Below are positions 45,738 to 53,270 of a DNA stretch of 53,270 bases, one piece after another. The stretch comes from Rhodospirillales bacterium. GTDB lineage: Bacteria; Pseudomonadota; Alphaproteobacteria; Acetobacterales; Acetobacteraceae. A program made the translations under genes and the position numbers. Location: NCBI GenBank assembly GCA_947460455.1, contig CANHKG010000006.1, positions 1-53,270 on the forward strand, in the 5' to 3' direction. Each line of letters opens with the position of its first letter. The first letter of the stretch is position 1. The notes beneath the pieces are model-generated. The model did not search any database. It was not told the origin of the DNA and worked only from the letters and a program-made list of their open reading frames with translations.

Positions 45738-48323
45738 ATGTCCGACCCCGCCGCCGTGTTCCGCCGCGACTATCAGCCCTACGCCTTCCGGGTGGAGGAG
45801 GTGGACCTGCGCTTCGAGCTGGATCCGAAGGCCACGCGCGTGCGCTCCCGCCTGGTGTTGAAGCGCGACCCGGCGCAGCCCGACGCGAAGCTGGTGCTGG
45901 ATGGGGAGGCGCTGGAGCTGGTCTCGCTGCGGCTGAACGGCGAGGTGGTGGGGGAGAACCGCTACCGGCGCCTGCCCTCCGGCGGGCTGGAGATCGACGG
46001 CGTGCCGGATGAGGCCGTGCTGGAGGTGGAGACGCGGATCGATCCCGAAGCGAACAGCGAGCTTTCCGGGCTGTACACCTCGGGCGGGGCGTTTTTCACG
46101 CAATGCGAGGCGGAGGGGTTCCGGCGCATCACCTTCTTCCCGGACCGGCCGGATGTGATGGCGCGCTACACCACCACGATCTCGGCCGACCGGGCGGCGG
46201 TGCCGGTGCTGCTGGGCAATGGCAACCCGACGGCTTCGGGCGTGGAGGGCGGGCGGCACTGGGCGACCTGGACCGACCCGCACCCGAAGCCAAGCTACCT
46301 GTTCGCGCTGGTGGCCGGCGACCTGGTGGCGGTGCGGGACAGCTTCACCACGCGGTCTGGCCGGCGCGTCGATCTGGCGATCTGGGTGCGGCGCGGGCAC
46401 GAGGATGCCTGCGGGCATGCGATGGATTCGCTGAAGCGGTCCATGACCTGGGACGAGGAGGTGTATGGGCTGGAATACGACCTCGACGTGTTCAACATCG
46501 CCGCGGTGAGCGACTTCAACATGGGGGCGATGGAGAACAAGGGGCTCAACGTCTTCAACACCAAATACGTGCTGGCGCGGCCGGAGACGGCCACCGATAC
46601 CGACTACCAGGGCATCGAGGCGGTGATCGCGCACGAGTATTTCCACAACTGGACCGGCAACCGCGTGACCTGCCGGGACTGGTTCCAGCTTTCGCTGAAG
46701 GAAGGGCTCACGGTGTTCCGTGACCAGCAGTTCAGCGCGGACATGGGCAGCCCGGCGGTGAAGCGGCTGGGCGATGTGCGTGGGCTGCGGGCGGGGCAGT
46801 TCCGCGAGGATGCCGGGCCGCTGGCGCATCCGGTGCGGCCGGAGAGCTACATCGCGATCGATAATTTCTATACCGCGACGATCTACAACAAGGGCGCGGA
46901 GGTGGTGCGGATGCTGCACCGCCTGGCCGGGGTGGAGGGGTTCCGGCGTGGCATGGACCTCTACATCGCGCGGCACGACAACCAGGCGGTGACGATCGAG
47001 GATTTTGTCGCCGCGATCGGGGATGGGGCGGGGATCGACCTCTCGCCGTTCATGGCGTGGTACGACCAGGCGGGCACGCCGGAGCTTTCCTTTGCCGAAA
47101 CGTATGATGCCGCCGCGCGGCGCTATGTGCTGACGCTGCGGCAGGCGACGAAGCCGACGCCGGGGCAGCCCACGAAGAAGCCGCTGCCGATCCCGGTGGC
47201 GATGGGGCTGCTGGGGCCGGACGGGGTGCCGCTGGCGGAGCGGCTGCTGTTGCTGGACGCGGCCTCGCAGGATTTCGTGTTCGAGGATGTGGCGGCGATG
47301 CCGGTGCCCTCGCTGCTGCGTGGGTTCTCGGCGCCGGTGAAGCTGGTGGGGATGGACCGGGCGCGGCTGCGCTTCCTCGCCGCGCACGACACCGACCCGT
47401 TCGTGCGCTGGGATTCGCTGCAGGGCTACGCGACCGAGCTGATGCTGGAGCGGATCGCCGATGGTTCGCGCGGGGTGGATGAGGGGTTGCTGGCGGCCTT
47501 CGTCTCCACGCTGGATGGGTCGGATGCCGACCCGGCCTTCGCTGCCGCGTGCCTCGCCTTGCCGGCGGAAGCGACGGTGGCGGACCGGATGGCGGTGGTG
47601 GATGTGGAGGCGATCCACGCCGTGCGGCAGGATCTGCGGCGGGCCCTGGGCGCGGCGCTGGCCGGGCGGTTGCGCGCCACCTATGACGCGCTGGCCGATG
47701 CCGGACCATACAGCATCGATGGGCGCGCGATCGGGCGGCGTTCGCTGCGCAATGCCTGCCTGGCCTACCTCGCCGCGGCCGGGGCCGAAGGTGTGGCGCT
47801 GGCGCAGGCGCAATACCGGGCGGCGGGGAACATGACCGACCAGCTGGCGGCGCTGGATGTGCTGGCGGCCAGCGATGGCCCGGCGCGGGAGGACGCGCTG
47901 GCGGATTTCCACGCGCGCTGGCGGCAAGAGGAACTGGTGCTGGACAAGTGGTTCATGCTCCAGGCGCTTTCCCCGCGCGCCGACACCCTCGCGCGGGTGG
48001 AGGCGCTGGCGAAGCATCCGGATTTCGACCTGCGCAACCCGAACCGTGCGCGCTCCCTGCTGGCGGTGTTCCCGGCCAACCAGGTGCGATTCCACGATGC
48101 CGCCGGCGGGGGCTACCGATTCCTGGCCGATGCCGTGATTGCGCTCGATCCCGCCAACAGCCAGACGGCGGCGCGGCTGGTGGCGCCGCTGGGGCAGTGG
48201 CGGCGGCAGGATGCCGGACGCCAGGCGCTGATGCGCGCGGAACTGCGGCGCATCCTGGCGTTGCCCGGGCTGAGCCGTGGCACGTTCGAACAGGCTTCGC
48301 GTGCGCTGGGGGAGACGGGCTGA
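45738..48323 (+). CDS. pepN: Aminopeptidase N (M1 family)
   Basis: An 861-residue zinc aminopeptidase of the broad-specificity PepN type, cytoplasmic in Gram-negatives. The exopeptidase motif is NMGAMENKGLNVFNTKYVLA (G-A-M-E-N), and the zinc site is AVIAHEYFHNWTGNRVTCRD (H-E-x-x-H) with the downstream Glu in QLSLKEGLTVFRDQQFSADM. The C-terminal half is the long helical domain typical of PepN. GGAG precedes the ATG at 45738 (MSDPAAVFRRDYQPY). It follows the sensor kinase gene with a 13-base gap. Confidence 0.97.
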   Translation: MSDPAAVFRRDYQPYAFRVEEVDLRFELDPKATRVRSRLVLKRDPAQPDAKLVLDGEALELVSLRLNGEVVGENRYRRLPSGGLEIDGVPDEAVLEVETRIDPEANSELSGLYTSGGAFFTQCEAEGFRRITFFPDRPDVMARYTTTISADRAAVPVLLGNGNPTASGVEGGRHWATWTDPHPKPSYLFALVAGDLVAVRDSFTTRSGRRVDLAIWVRRGHEDACGHAMDSLKRSMTWDEEVYGLEYDLDVFNIAAVSDFNMGAMENKGLNVFNTKYVLARPETATDTDYQGIEAVIAHEYFHNWTGNRVTCRDWFQLSLKEGLTVFRDQQFSADMGSPAVKRLGDVRGLRAGQFREDAGPLAHPVRPESYIAIDNFYTATIYNKGAEVVRMLHRLAGVEGFRRGMDLYIARHDNQAVTIEDFVAAIGDGAGIDLSPFMAWYDQAGTPELSFAETYDAAARRYVLTLRQATKPTPGQPTKKPLPIPVAMGLLGPDGVPLAERLLLLDAASQDFVFEDVAAMPVPSLLRGFSAPVKLVGMDRARLRFLAAHDTDPFVRWDSLQGYATELMLERIADGSRGVDEGLLAAFVSTLDGSDADPAFAAACLALPAEATVADRMAVVDVEAIHAVRQDLRRALGAALAGRLRATYDALADAGPYSIDGRAIGRRSLRNACLAYLAAAGAEGVALAQAQYRAAGNMTDQLAALDVLAASDGPAREDALADFHARWRQEELVLDKWFMLQALSPRADTLARVEALAKHPDFDLRNPNRARSLLAVFPANQVRFHDAAGGGYRFLADAVIALDPANSQTAARLVAPLGQWRRQDAGRQALMRAELRRILALPGLSRGTFEQASRALGETG

Positions 48324-48366
48324 GCGCCGCGCGCTATCCTTGCGGCAACGAAGCGGAGGGACGGCG

Positions 48367-49209
48367 ATGGACGCGCAGCAGATGATGGTGATGCCGGTTT
48401 CCGGCGCCGTGGGGGCCGAGGTGCGGGGCATCGATATCTCCCGCCCGCTGCCGGCGGTGACAGTTGCCGCCCTGCGCGCGGCGCTCGGGGAGCACGGGGT
48501 GCTGTTCTTCCGCGACCAGGCGCTGACCGAGGCGCAGCACATCGCCTTTGCCGAGCAGTTCGCCAAGATCAACATCAACCGCTTCTTCCGCGCGGTGGAG
48601 GGCTGGCCCCAAATCGCCGAGGTGCGCAAGGAGCCGGAGCAGACCAAGAATATCGGCGGCGGCTGGCATACCGACCACAGCTACGACGACATTCCGGCCC
48701 TCGGCTCCCTGCTCTATGCCCGCGAGGTGCCGCCCTCCGGCGGGGATACGATCTTCGCCAGCATGTTCGCGGCCTACGACGCGCTGTCAGACGGGCTGAA
48801 GCGCACGCTGGAAGGGCTGCGCGCCGTCCATTCCAGCCGCCACGTGTTCGGCACCCAGGCCAAGCGCGGCGATGACCTGAAGGACCGGCTGGGCAACGCC
48901 GAGGCCGCCACGCAGGACGCGGTGCACCCGATGGTGATCAGGCACCCGATCAGCGGCAAGAAGGCGCTGTACGTGAACCGCGGCTTCACCACGCATATCG
49001 AGGGCTGGACCGTGGAAGAGTCCAAGCCGCTGCTGGAATACCTCTACCAGCACGGGGCGCGGCCGGAGTTCTCCTGCCGGTTCAACTGGGCGCCCGGCTC
49101 GATGGCGTTCTGGGACAACCGGGCGACGTGGCACCTGGCGGTGAACGACTATCAGGGGCATCGGCGGTTGATGCACCGGATTACGCTCGAAGGAGTGGCG
49201 ATTTCCTGA
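48367..49209 (+). CDS. TauD/TfdA-family 2-oxoglutarate/Fe(II) dioxygenase
   Basis: A 280-residue non-heme iron oxygenase. The iron ligands are H and D in IGGGWHTDHSYDDIPALGSL and a distal His in FWDNRATWHLAVNDYQGHRR; the Arg in the last segment binds 2-oxoglutarate. Opening VSGAVGAEVRGIDISRPL and GVLFFRDQALTEAQHIAFAE are standard TauD-family features. GGAGG lies upstream of the ATG at 48367. No sulfonate transport genes adjoin, so taurine is not assured; alkylsulfate or aromatic ether substrates are possible. A composite repeat follows the stop. Confidence 0.9.
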   Translation: MDAQQMMVMPVSGAVGAEVRGIDISRPLPAVTVAALRAALGEHGVLFFRDQALTEAQHIAFAEQFAKININRFFRAVEGWPQIAEVRKEPEQTKNIGGGWHTDHSYDDIPALGSLLYAREVPPSGGDTIFASMFAAYDALSDGLKRTLEGLRAVHSSRHVFGTQAKRGDDLKDRLGNAEAATQDAVHPMVIRHPISGKKALYVNRGFTTHIEGWTVEESKPLLEYLYQHGARPEFSCRFNWAPGSMAFWDNRATWHLAVNDYQGHRRLMHRITLEGVAIS

Positions 49210-49219
49210 GCAAGGAAGC

Positions 49220-49331
49220 GGTTCTTTTTTGAAAAAAAGAACCAAAAAACTTTTATGACTTTGCGCAAGGGTTAGCCTCGGCGCAAAGTCAGGAAGTCTT
49301 TTTTGCTTCTCTTTTCTTCAGAAAAAAGAAG
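49220..49331. repeat. Composite three-hairpin element, copy 2
   Basis: Hairpin B (49220-49230 with 49233-49243, 11 bp), a central G/C-rich stem (49256-49266 with 49281-49291, 11 bp) and hairpin A (49306-49317 with 49320-49331, one mismatch). A and B and the A-run between B and centre match copy 1 at 24981-25095; the central stem differs in sequence but has the same length. It lies between the convergent dioxygenase and sulfurtransferase genes and can terminate both. Confidence 0.85.
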
Positions 49332-49339
49332 ATTCTTGC

Positions 49340-50209
49340 TTAGCCTGCCTCCATCGGCAGCGACGGATCCTTCACCCACTCGCTGAGTGAGGCGTCGTAG
49401 AGTTTCACATCCTTGTGGCCGAGCATCGTCAGCACCAGCGCATCCGCGCTCGCCGCGATGCCGCCGCCGCAATAGGTGATCACGCTGCGGTCCATGGCGC
49501 CCACGGCTTCGAACTTCGCACGCAGCTCCTCGGCCGGCAGGAATTCGTTGGTGGCGGGATCGAGCAGGTTGGTCGCGGCCACGTTGACGCTGCCGGCAAT
49601 GCGGCCGGGACGGCCGTAGTGCACGCCGCCGGTGCCGGTGTGCTGTTCCGGCCGCAGGGCGTTGATGGTGCAGACGGCGCCGTTGTTGATGGCGGCGAGC
49701 ACCTCGTTCTTGTCGGCCATCAGCGGGCGCGGGGCGCGGGCGGTGAAGTGACCTGCGGCGCGGGGCTTGCCGGCGCCGGTTTCCACCGGGCGCTGCTCGG
49801 CAGACCATTTCTGGAAGCCGCCATCGAGCACGGCGGCATTGTCGTGGCCGAACACGCGCAGCAGCCACCACACGCGGCTGGCCCACCACACATTGGCGGT
49901 GCTGTAGAGGATCACGCGCGTGGCGTCGCCAACGCCCAGCCGGGCCATGCTGGCGGCAAAGCGCTCGGCGCTGGGCAGCATGAAGCGGAACTGATGGCCG
50001 GGCTCGGACAGGTCGGCCTGGAGGTCCACGAACTGGGCGCCGGGGAGGTGGCCCTGTTCGAAATCGGCGCGGCCGGGCTGCGCGGTGTAGCCGGCGCCGA
50101 CGCTGGGGATCAGGTGAGTGGTGGCATCCAATACCACCACGCCGGGATCGTCCAGGTGCACGGCAAGCCAGGCGGTATCGACGAGGTATTCGGGATGGGC
50201 GAAGGCCAT
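49340..50209 (-). CDS. sseA: Sulfurtransferase (3-mercaptopyruvate sulfurtransferase / rhodanese type)
   Basis: A 289-residue protein of two rhodanese domains. The first (about 5-125) is inactive, starting PEYLVDTAWLAVHLDDPGVV. The second carries the active-site Cys in DRSVITYCGGGIAASADALV. C-G-G-G-I-A is closer to mercaptopyruvate sulfurtransferases (C-G-S-G-V-T) than to rhodanese (C-R-K-G-V-T). NAAVLDGGFQKWSAEQRPVE and VKLYDASLSEWVKDPSLP are standard. It follows argF on the minus strand behind a terminator. Confidence 0.92.
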   Translation of the reverse strand: MAFAHPEYLVDTAWLAVHLDDPGVVVLDATTHLIPSVGAGYTAQPGRADFEQGHLPGAQFVDLQADLSEPGHQFRFMLPSAERFAASMARLGVGDATRVILYSTANVWWASRVWWLLRVFGHDNAAVLDGGFQKWSAEQRPVETGAGKPRAAGHFTARAPRPLMADKNEVLAAINNGAVCTINALRPEQHTGTGGVHYGRPGRIAGSVNVAATNLLDPATNEFLPAEELRAKFEAVGAMDRSVITYCGGGIAASADALVLTMLGHKDVKLYDASLSEWVKDPSLPMEAG

Positions 50210-50264
50210 GGCGCGGTTTCCCCTGTGTTTCCAAAAGGCGTACCGCGCGGCACCGGCAAAGAAA

Positions 50265-50295
50265 AGCCCCGCGCCGGGGGAGCCGGGGCGGGGCT
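50265..50295 (-). terminator. Terminator after argF
   Basis: An 8-bp G/C stem (50265-50272 with 50288-50295) continues inward with CCGG/CCGG and, on the minus strand, is followed by TTTCTTT. It lies between argF and sseA and ends the argD-argF transcript. Confidence 0.8.
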
Positions 50296-50318
50296 GTTCA
50301 CGGTGCGGCGATGGGCGG

Positions 50319-51290
50319 CTAGCCGGCCGCGCCCATCGCCCAGGCCAGCACGCCCTTTTGCGCGTGCAGTCGGTTCTCGGCTTCGTCGAACACCACGCTC
50401 TGTGGGCCGTCGATCACTTCGTCCGTCACTTCCTCACCGCGATGGGCCGGCAGGCAGTGCATGAAGATCGCGTCCGACGCCGCCTGGGCCATCAGCTCCT
50501 GCGTGACGCGATAGGGGGCAAGCAGGTTGTGGCGGGCGGATTGCGGGTCGTCGCCCATGCTCACCCAGGTATCGGTCACCACGCAGCGGGCGCCGCGCAC
50601 GGCTTCGGCGGGGTCTTCCATCAGCTCGATCCTGGCACCCTGGGCCAGGGCCCATTCCACCACCTCGGCGGGGGGCTGGAGTTCCTTGGGCGTGGCCAGG
50701 CGCAGGGTGAAGCCGAAGCGCGCGGCACTTTCGATCCAGGTCCGGGCCACGTTGTTGCCATCGCCGCACCAGGCGACGACCTGGCCGGCGATCGGGCCGC
50801 GATGTTCCTCGAAGGTCATCACATCGGCCATCAGCTGCACGGAATGGCTGCTGTCGGTCAGGCCGTTGATCACCGGCACGGTGGCGTATTGTGCGAATTC
50901 CTGCAGCCGGGAATGGGCGAAGGTGCGCAGCATCACGGCATCGACATAGCGGGAGAGCACGCGCGCGGTATCGGCGATGGTTTCGCCGCGGCCCATCTGC
51001 ATGTCGTTGGAGGTGAGGTTGATCACGTCGCCGCCCAGCTGGCGCATGCCGACCTCGAAGCTCACGCGGGTGCGCGTGGAGGGCTTCTCGAAGATCAGCG
51101 CCAGCACCTTGCCGGCGAGCGGCTTGGGGATCACCGCGCCGGATTTGAGGGCGCGCTTGTAGCCGGAGGCGACCTCCAGCATGCGGCGCAGCGTGGCGCC
51201 GTCGTGGTCGCGGATGTCGATGAAGTGGCGGGGAGAATCGCTCTCCCCGCCCTCCATGGAGGACTCGCGCCGCAATGCGGCGCCGCTCAC
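50319..51290 (-). CDS. argF: Ornithine carbamoyltransferase
   Basis: A 323-residue enzyme making citrulline from ornithine and carbamoyl phosphate. [20 protein letters not shown] is the carbamoyl-phosphate motif; [20 protein letters not shown] and [19 protein letters not shown] (catalytic Cys and ornithine loop) confirm it. I use the GTG at 51290, 14 bases after the argD stop with GGGAG upstream; an ATG at 51257 is an alternative. Co-transcribed with argD. Confidence 0.97.
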   Translation of the reverse strand: MSGAALRRESSMEGGESDSPRHFIDIRDHDGATLRRMLEVASGYKRALKSGAVIPKPLAGKVLALIFEKPSTRTRVSFEVGMRQLGGDVINLTSNDMQMGRGETIADTARVLSRYVDAVMLRTFAHSRLQEFAQYATVPVINGLTDSSHSVQLMADVMTFEEHRGPIAGQVVAWCGDGNNVARTWIESAARFGFTLRLATPKELQPPAEVVEWALAQGARIELMEDPAEAVRGARCVVTDTWVSMGDDPQSARHNLLAPYRVTQELMAQAASDAIFMHCLPAHRGEEVTDEVIDGPQSVVFDEAENRLHAQKGVLAWAMGAAG

Positions 51291-51304
51291 GGTGGCGCTC
51301 CCGA

Positions 51305-52498
51305 TTACTGCGCCGCGGCCTTGGAGGCCGTGGCGAGATCGGAGGCGGCGCGGCGCATCATGCCCAGCGCCTCGGCGATGTCGGCTTCGGTCGTCACCAG
51401 CGGCGGCACGAGGCGAACCACGTTCTCACCGGCGGTCACGGTCATGAGGCCGGCGCCGGTGAAGGCCACCTGCACCTGGCCGGCCGGGATCACGCACTTG
51501 ATGCCCTGCATCAGCCCGCGGCCGCGGCTTTCGGCGAAGATGCCGGGGAATTCGGCGATCAGCTTCTCCACGCCCGCCTTCAGCAACTCGCCCTTGGCGA
51601 TCACGCCATCGAGGAAGCCTGGGGCCATCAGCACATCCAGCACAGCGTTGCCCGCCGTGCAGGCGAGCGGGTTGCCGCCGTAGGTGGTGCCGTGGGTGCC
51701 GGGCACGAGGTGCTTGCCCACCCATTCCTTCGCCAGCACGGCGCCGAGCGGGAAGCCGCCGCCGATGCCCTTGGCGGCCGAGATCACGTCCGGCTCGATG
51801 CCGGCCCATTCATGGGCGAACAGCTTGCCGGTGCGGCCCATGCCGCACTGCACTTCGTCCAGCGCCATGATCAGGCCGAACTCGTCGCACATGGCGCGCA
51901 GGTCGCGCATGAACTGGATGTCGGCCGAGCGCATGCCGCCCTCGCCCTGCACCGGCTCCACCATCACGGCCGCCGTGTTGCCGTCGATCGCGTCGCGCAC
52001 CGCGTTCATGTTGTTCAGCGGCACGTGCTTGAAGCCCTCCACCTTCGGGCCGAAGCCTTCCAGGTAGTGGCTGTTGCCGGTGGCGGCGAGCGTGGCGAGC
52101 GTGCGGCCGTGGAACGCGCCCTCGAAGCAGATGATGCCGTACTTCTCCGGCTTGCCGGTGCTGGCCATCGTCTTGCGGACCATCTTGATCATGCCCTCGT
52201 TCGCCTCGGCGCCCGAGTTGCAGAAGAAGACGGTGTCCGCGAACGTGGCTTCCACCAGCCGGGCTGCGAGCTGCTCGGCCTGCGGGATGCGGTACAGGTT
52301 GGAGACGTGCATCACCTTGTGGGCCTGCGCCGAGATGGCGTCGGCCAGGTGCTTGTTGCCGTGCCCGAGGGAGGCGGTCGCGATGCCGGATCCGAAATCG
52401 AGGAATCGTCGGCCGTCTGTCGTCCACAGCCAGGCACCCTCGCCCCGCTCGAAGGCGAGGTCGGCGCGGTTGTAGTTCGGCAGAAGGGCGGAAATCAT
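51305..52498 (-). CDS. argD: Acetylornithine aminotransferase
   Basis: A 397-residue PLP enzyme of arginine biosynthesis. [40 protein letters not shown] (PLP phosphate contact), [38 protein letters not shown] and the Schiff-base Lys in [20 protein letters not shown] are all present. The ATG at 52498 lies in a divergent gap with recX. ArgD enzymes often also act in diaminopimelate synthesis. Confidence 0.97.
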   Translation of the reverse strand: MISALLPNYNRADLAFERGEGAWLWTTDGRRFLDFGSGIATASLGHGNKHLADAISAQAHKVMHVSNLYRIPQAEQLAARLVEATFADTVFFCNSGAEANEGMIKMVRKTMASTGKPEKYGIICFEGAFHGRTLATLAATGNSHYLEGFGPKVEGFKHVPLNNMNAVRDAIDGNTAAVMVEPVQGEGGMRSADIQFMRDLRAMCDEFGLIMALDEVQCGMGRTGKLFAHEWAGIEPDVISAAKGIGGGFPLGAVLAKEWVGKHLVPGTHGTTYGGNPLACTAGNAVLDVLMAPGFLDGVIAKGELLKAGVEKLIAEFPGIFAESRGRGLMQGIKCVIPAGQVQVAFTGAGLMTVTAGENVVRLVPPLVTTEADIAEALGMMRRAASDLATASKAAAQ

Positions 52499-52680
52499 AT
52501 CCGGGTGACCCTCATTGGTCCCTCGTGCTGGGGACGTTGTTCCACGGGATTGCGGCCACTGGCGCCCATGCGCCGGCGGTTCCGGGGAAGCGGGAACAAT
52601 GGGGGGGCGGCGGCGCCGGTGTCAAATGGCGGGAATGTTGCGCATGGCGCCCATGCGCGGGCCGTGGCAGGAATCGCTGC
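52499..52680. promoter_or_regulatory. Divergent argD/recX intergenic region
   Basis: No gene is supported. A perfect 8-bp inverted repeat GCGCATGG/CCATGCGC (52640-52647 with 52651-52658) lies shortly before recX, and its inner part GGCGCCCATGCGC also occurs at about 52561-52573. These could be operators or simply repeats. No convincing LexA box or promoter pair was recognised. Confidence 0.35.
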
Positions 52681-53259
52681 ATGGCTCGTGTTCCCGGCCC
52701 TCCTGGCCCTGCCCCCGACGAACCCGCGTTGCGCGAGGCGGCGCTGACCCATCTTGCGCGCTACGCCACCACGCGGGCGGGGCTGGTGGCGGTGCTCGAT
52801 CGCCGCATCCTGCGCTGGCTGCGCGCCTCCGAGGGCAACGAGGCCGCCCCGGCGCAGGCCGCGGCGGCGCGCGAGGCGGCGCGGCGCGTGGCAGACCGGC
52901 TGGTGCAGCTTGGCGCGCTGAACGATGCGGTGTTCGCCGAGTCGCGCGCCCGCAGCCTCAACCGCGCCGGCCGTTCCCGCCGTGCCGTGGCCGCCCATCT
53001 CGCGGCCAAGGGGGTGGATGCCGAAACCGCCCAATCCGCGTTGCCGGACGACCCGGAGGCCGAACTCGCCGCCGCCGTGGCCCATGCCCGCCGCCGGCGC
53101 CTGGGCCCGTTCCGCACCGTGGCCGCCGATCCCGCCCGGGTGCAGAAGGAACTGGCCGGCTTCGCCCGCGCCGGCTTCAGCCGCGACACCGCGCTGCGCG
53201 CCCTGCGCATGGACCCGCAAGACGCCGAGGAATTGCTGCGCGCCGCGCGCGAGGCATAG
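52681..53259 (+). CDS. recX: Regulatory protein RecX
   Basis: A 192-residue helical protein of the RecX family, which modulates RecA filaments. Three helical repeats are visible: REAALTHLARYATTRAGLVA, RVADRLVQLGALNDAVFAES with RSLNRAGRSRRAVAAHLAAK, and VQKELAGFARAGFSRDTALR. It starts MARVPGPPGPAPDEPAL at 52681 with a weak AGGA upstream; earlier in-frame Met codons lie in non-coding sequence. recA is not in the window. The stop lies 11 bases before the window end. Confidence 0.87.
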   Translation: MARVPGPPGPAPDEPALREAALTHLARYATTRAGLVAVLDRRILRWLRASEGNEAAPAQAAAAREAARRVADRLVQLGALNDAVFAESRARSLNRAGRSRRAVAAHLAAKGVDAETAQSALPDDPEAELAAAVAHARRRRLGPFRTVAADPARVQKELAGFARAGFSRDTALRALRMDPQDAEELLRAAREA

Positions 53260-53270
53260 CCGGCGCAACC

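Noticed and set aside
45168-48647. Very long minus-strand open frame (1159 codons) opposite the kinase and pepN
   Set aside because: It spans two well-supported plus-strand genes and part of a third, and its Arg/His/Pro-rich translation has no family features.

Overview
The window is a gene-dense, very GC-rich segment of an alphaproteobacterial chromosome. Gene order (rimP-nusA-ylxR/L7Ae-infB-rbfA-truB-rpsO-pnp; hrcA near grpE-dnaK-dnaJ; rph-rdgB-hemW), frequent GTG starts, strong G/C bias at third codon positions and the protein flavour suggest Acetobacteraceae (Roseomonas-like). That placement is inference; no rRNA or other direct taxonomic marker is present. I found no tRNA, rRNA, CRISPR array, transposase or prophage gene.

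Layout. 1-2.9 kb: end of a GT39-type membrane glycosyltransferase, a GNAT acetyltransferase, the redox chaperone Hsp33 and a lipoprotein. 2.9-4.3 kb: a nitronate-monooxygenase-like flavoprotein. 4.4-14.7 kb (minus strand): the rimP-to-pnp transcription/translation operon, with a promoter and an attenuator-like hairpin ahead of rimP. 14.7-17.4 kb: a divergent pair made of a GT39-type glycosyltransferase and a polyprenyl-phosphate glycosyltransferase with a GtrA domain. 17.4-20.3 kb: trmB (apparent CTG start), metK and dapB. 20.4-23.5 kb: an accessory stretch with an unknown leaderless gene, a TRIC-type channel, a methyltransferase whose 3' end is tandemly repeated, and a Phd/PemK-type toxin-antitoxin pair with a palindromic operator. 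23.7-33.2 kb: dnaJ, dnaK, grpE and hrcA, with a hybrid histidine kinase and a REC-EAL c-di-GMP phosphodiesterase inserted between grpE and hrcA. 33.2-35.5 kb: a hydantoinase/carbamoylase-family amidohydrolase and a Gfo/Idh/MocA oxidoreductase. 35.7-40.1 kb (plus strand): an overlapping chain rph-rdgB-alpha/beta hydrolase-hemW-serine hydrolase. 40.1-43.1 kb (minus strand): a chemoreceptor with a PilZ-like tail, then rsmI, whose start codon overlaps that of the divergent LpoA-like lipoprotein gene. 43.1-49.2 kb (plus strand): lpoA-like gene, PhoR-like sensor kinase, pepN, TauD-family dioxygenase. 49.3-52.5 kb (minus strand): sulfurtransferase, argF, argD. 52.7 kb to the end: recX.

Most genes are housekeeping: ribosome maturation, RNA decay, protein folding, SAM and lysine/arginine biosynthesis. 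The unusual content is mainly non-coding or at gene edges. It includes a composite three-hairpin element present twice and once in part, a palindromic element that supplies the TAG stop codons of two convergent genes, and tandemly repeated 3' gene ends that carry the stop codon. There are also leaderless or near-leaderless promoters, an apparent CTG start for trmB, and a c-di-GMP/phosphorelay pair inside the heat-shock locus.
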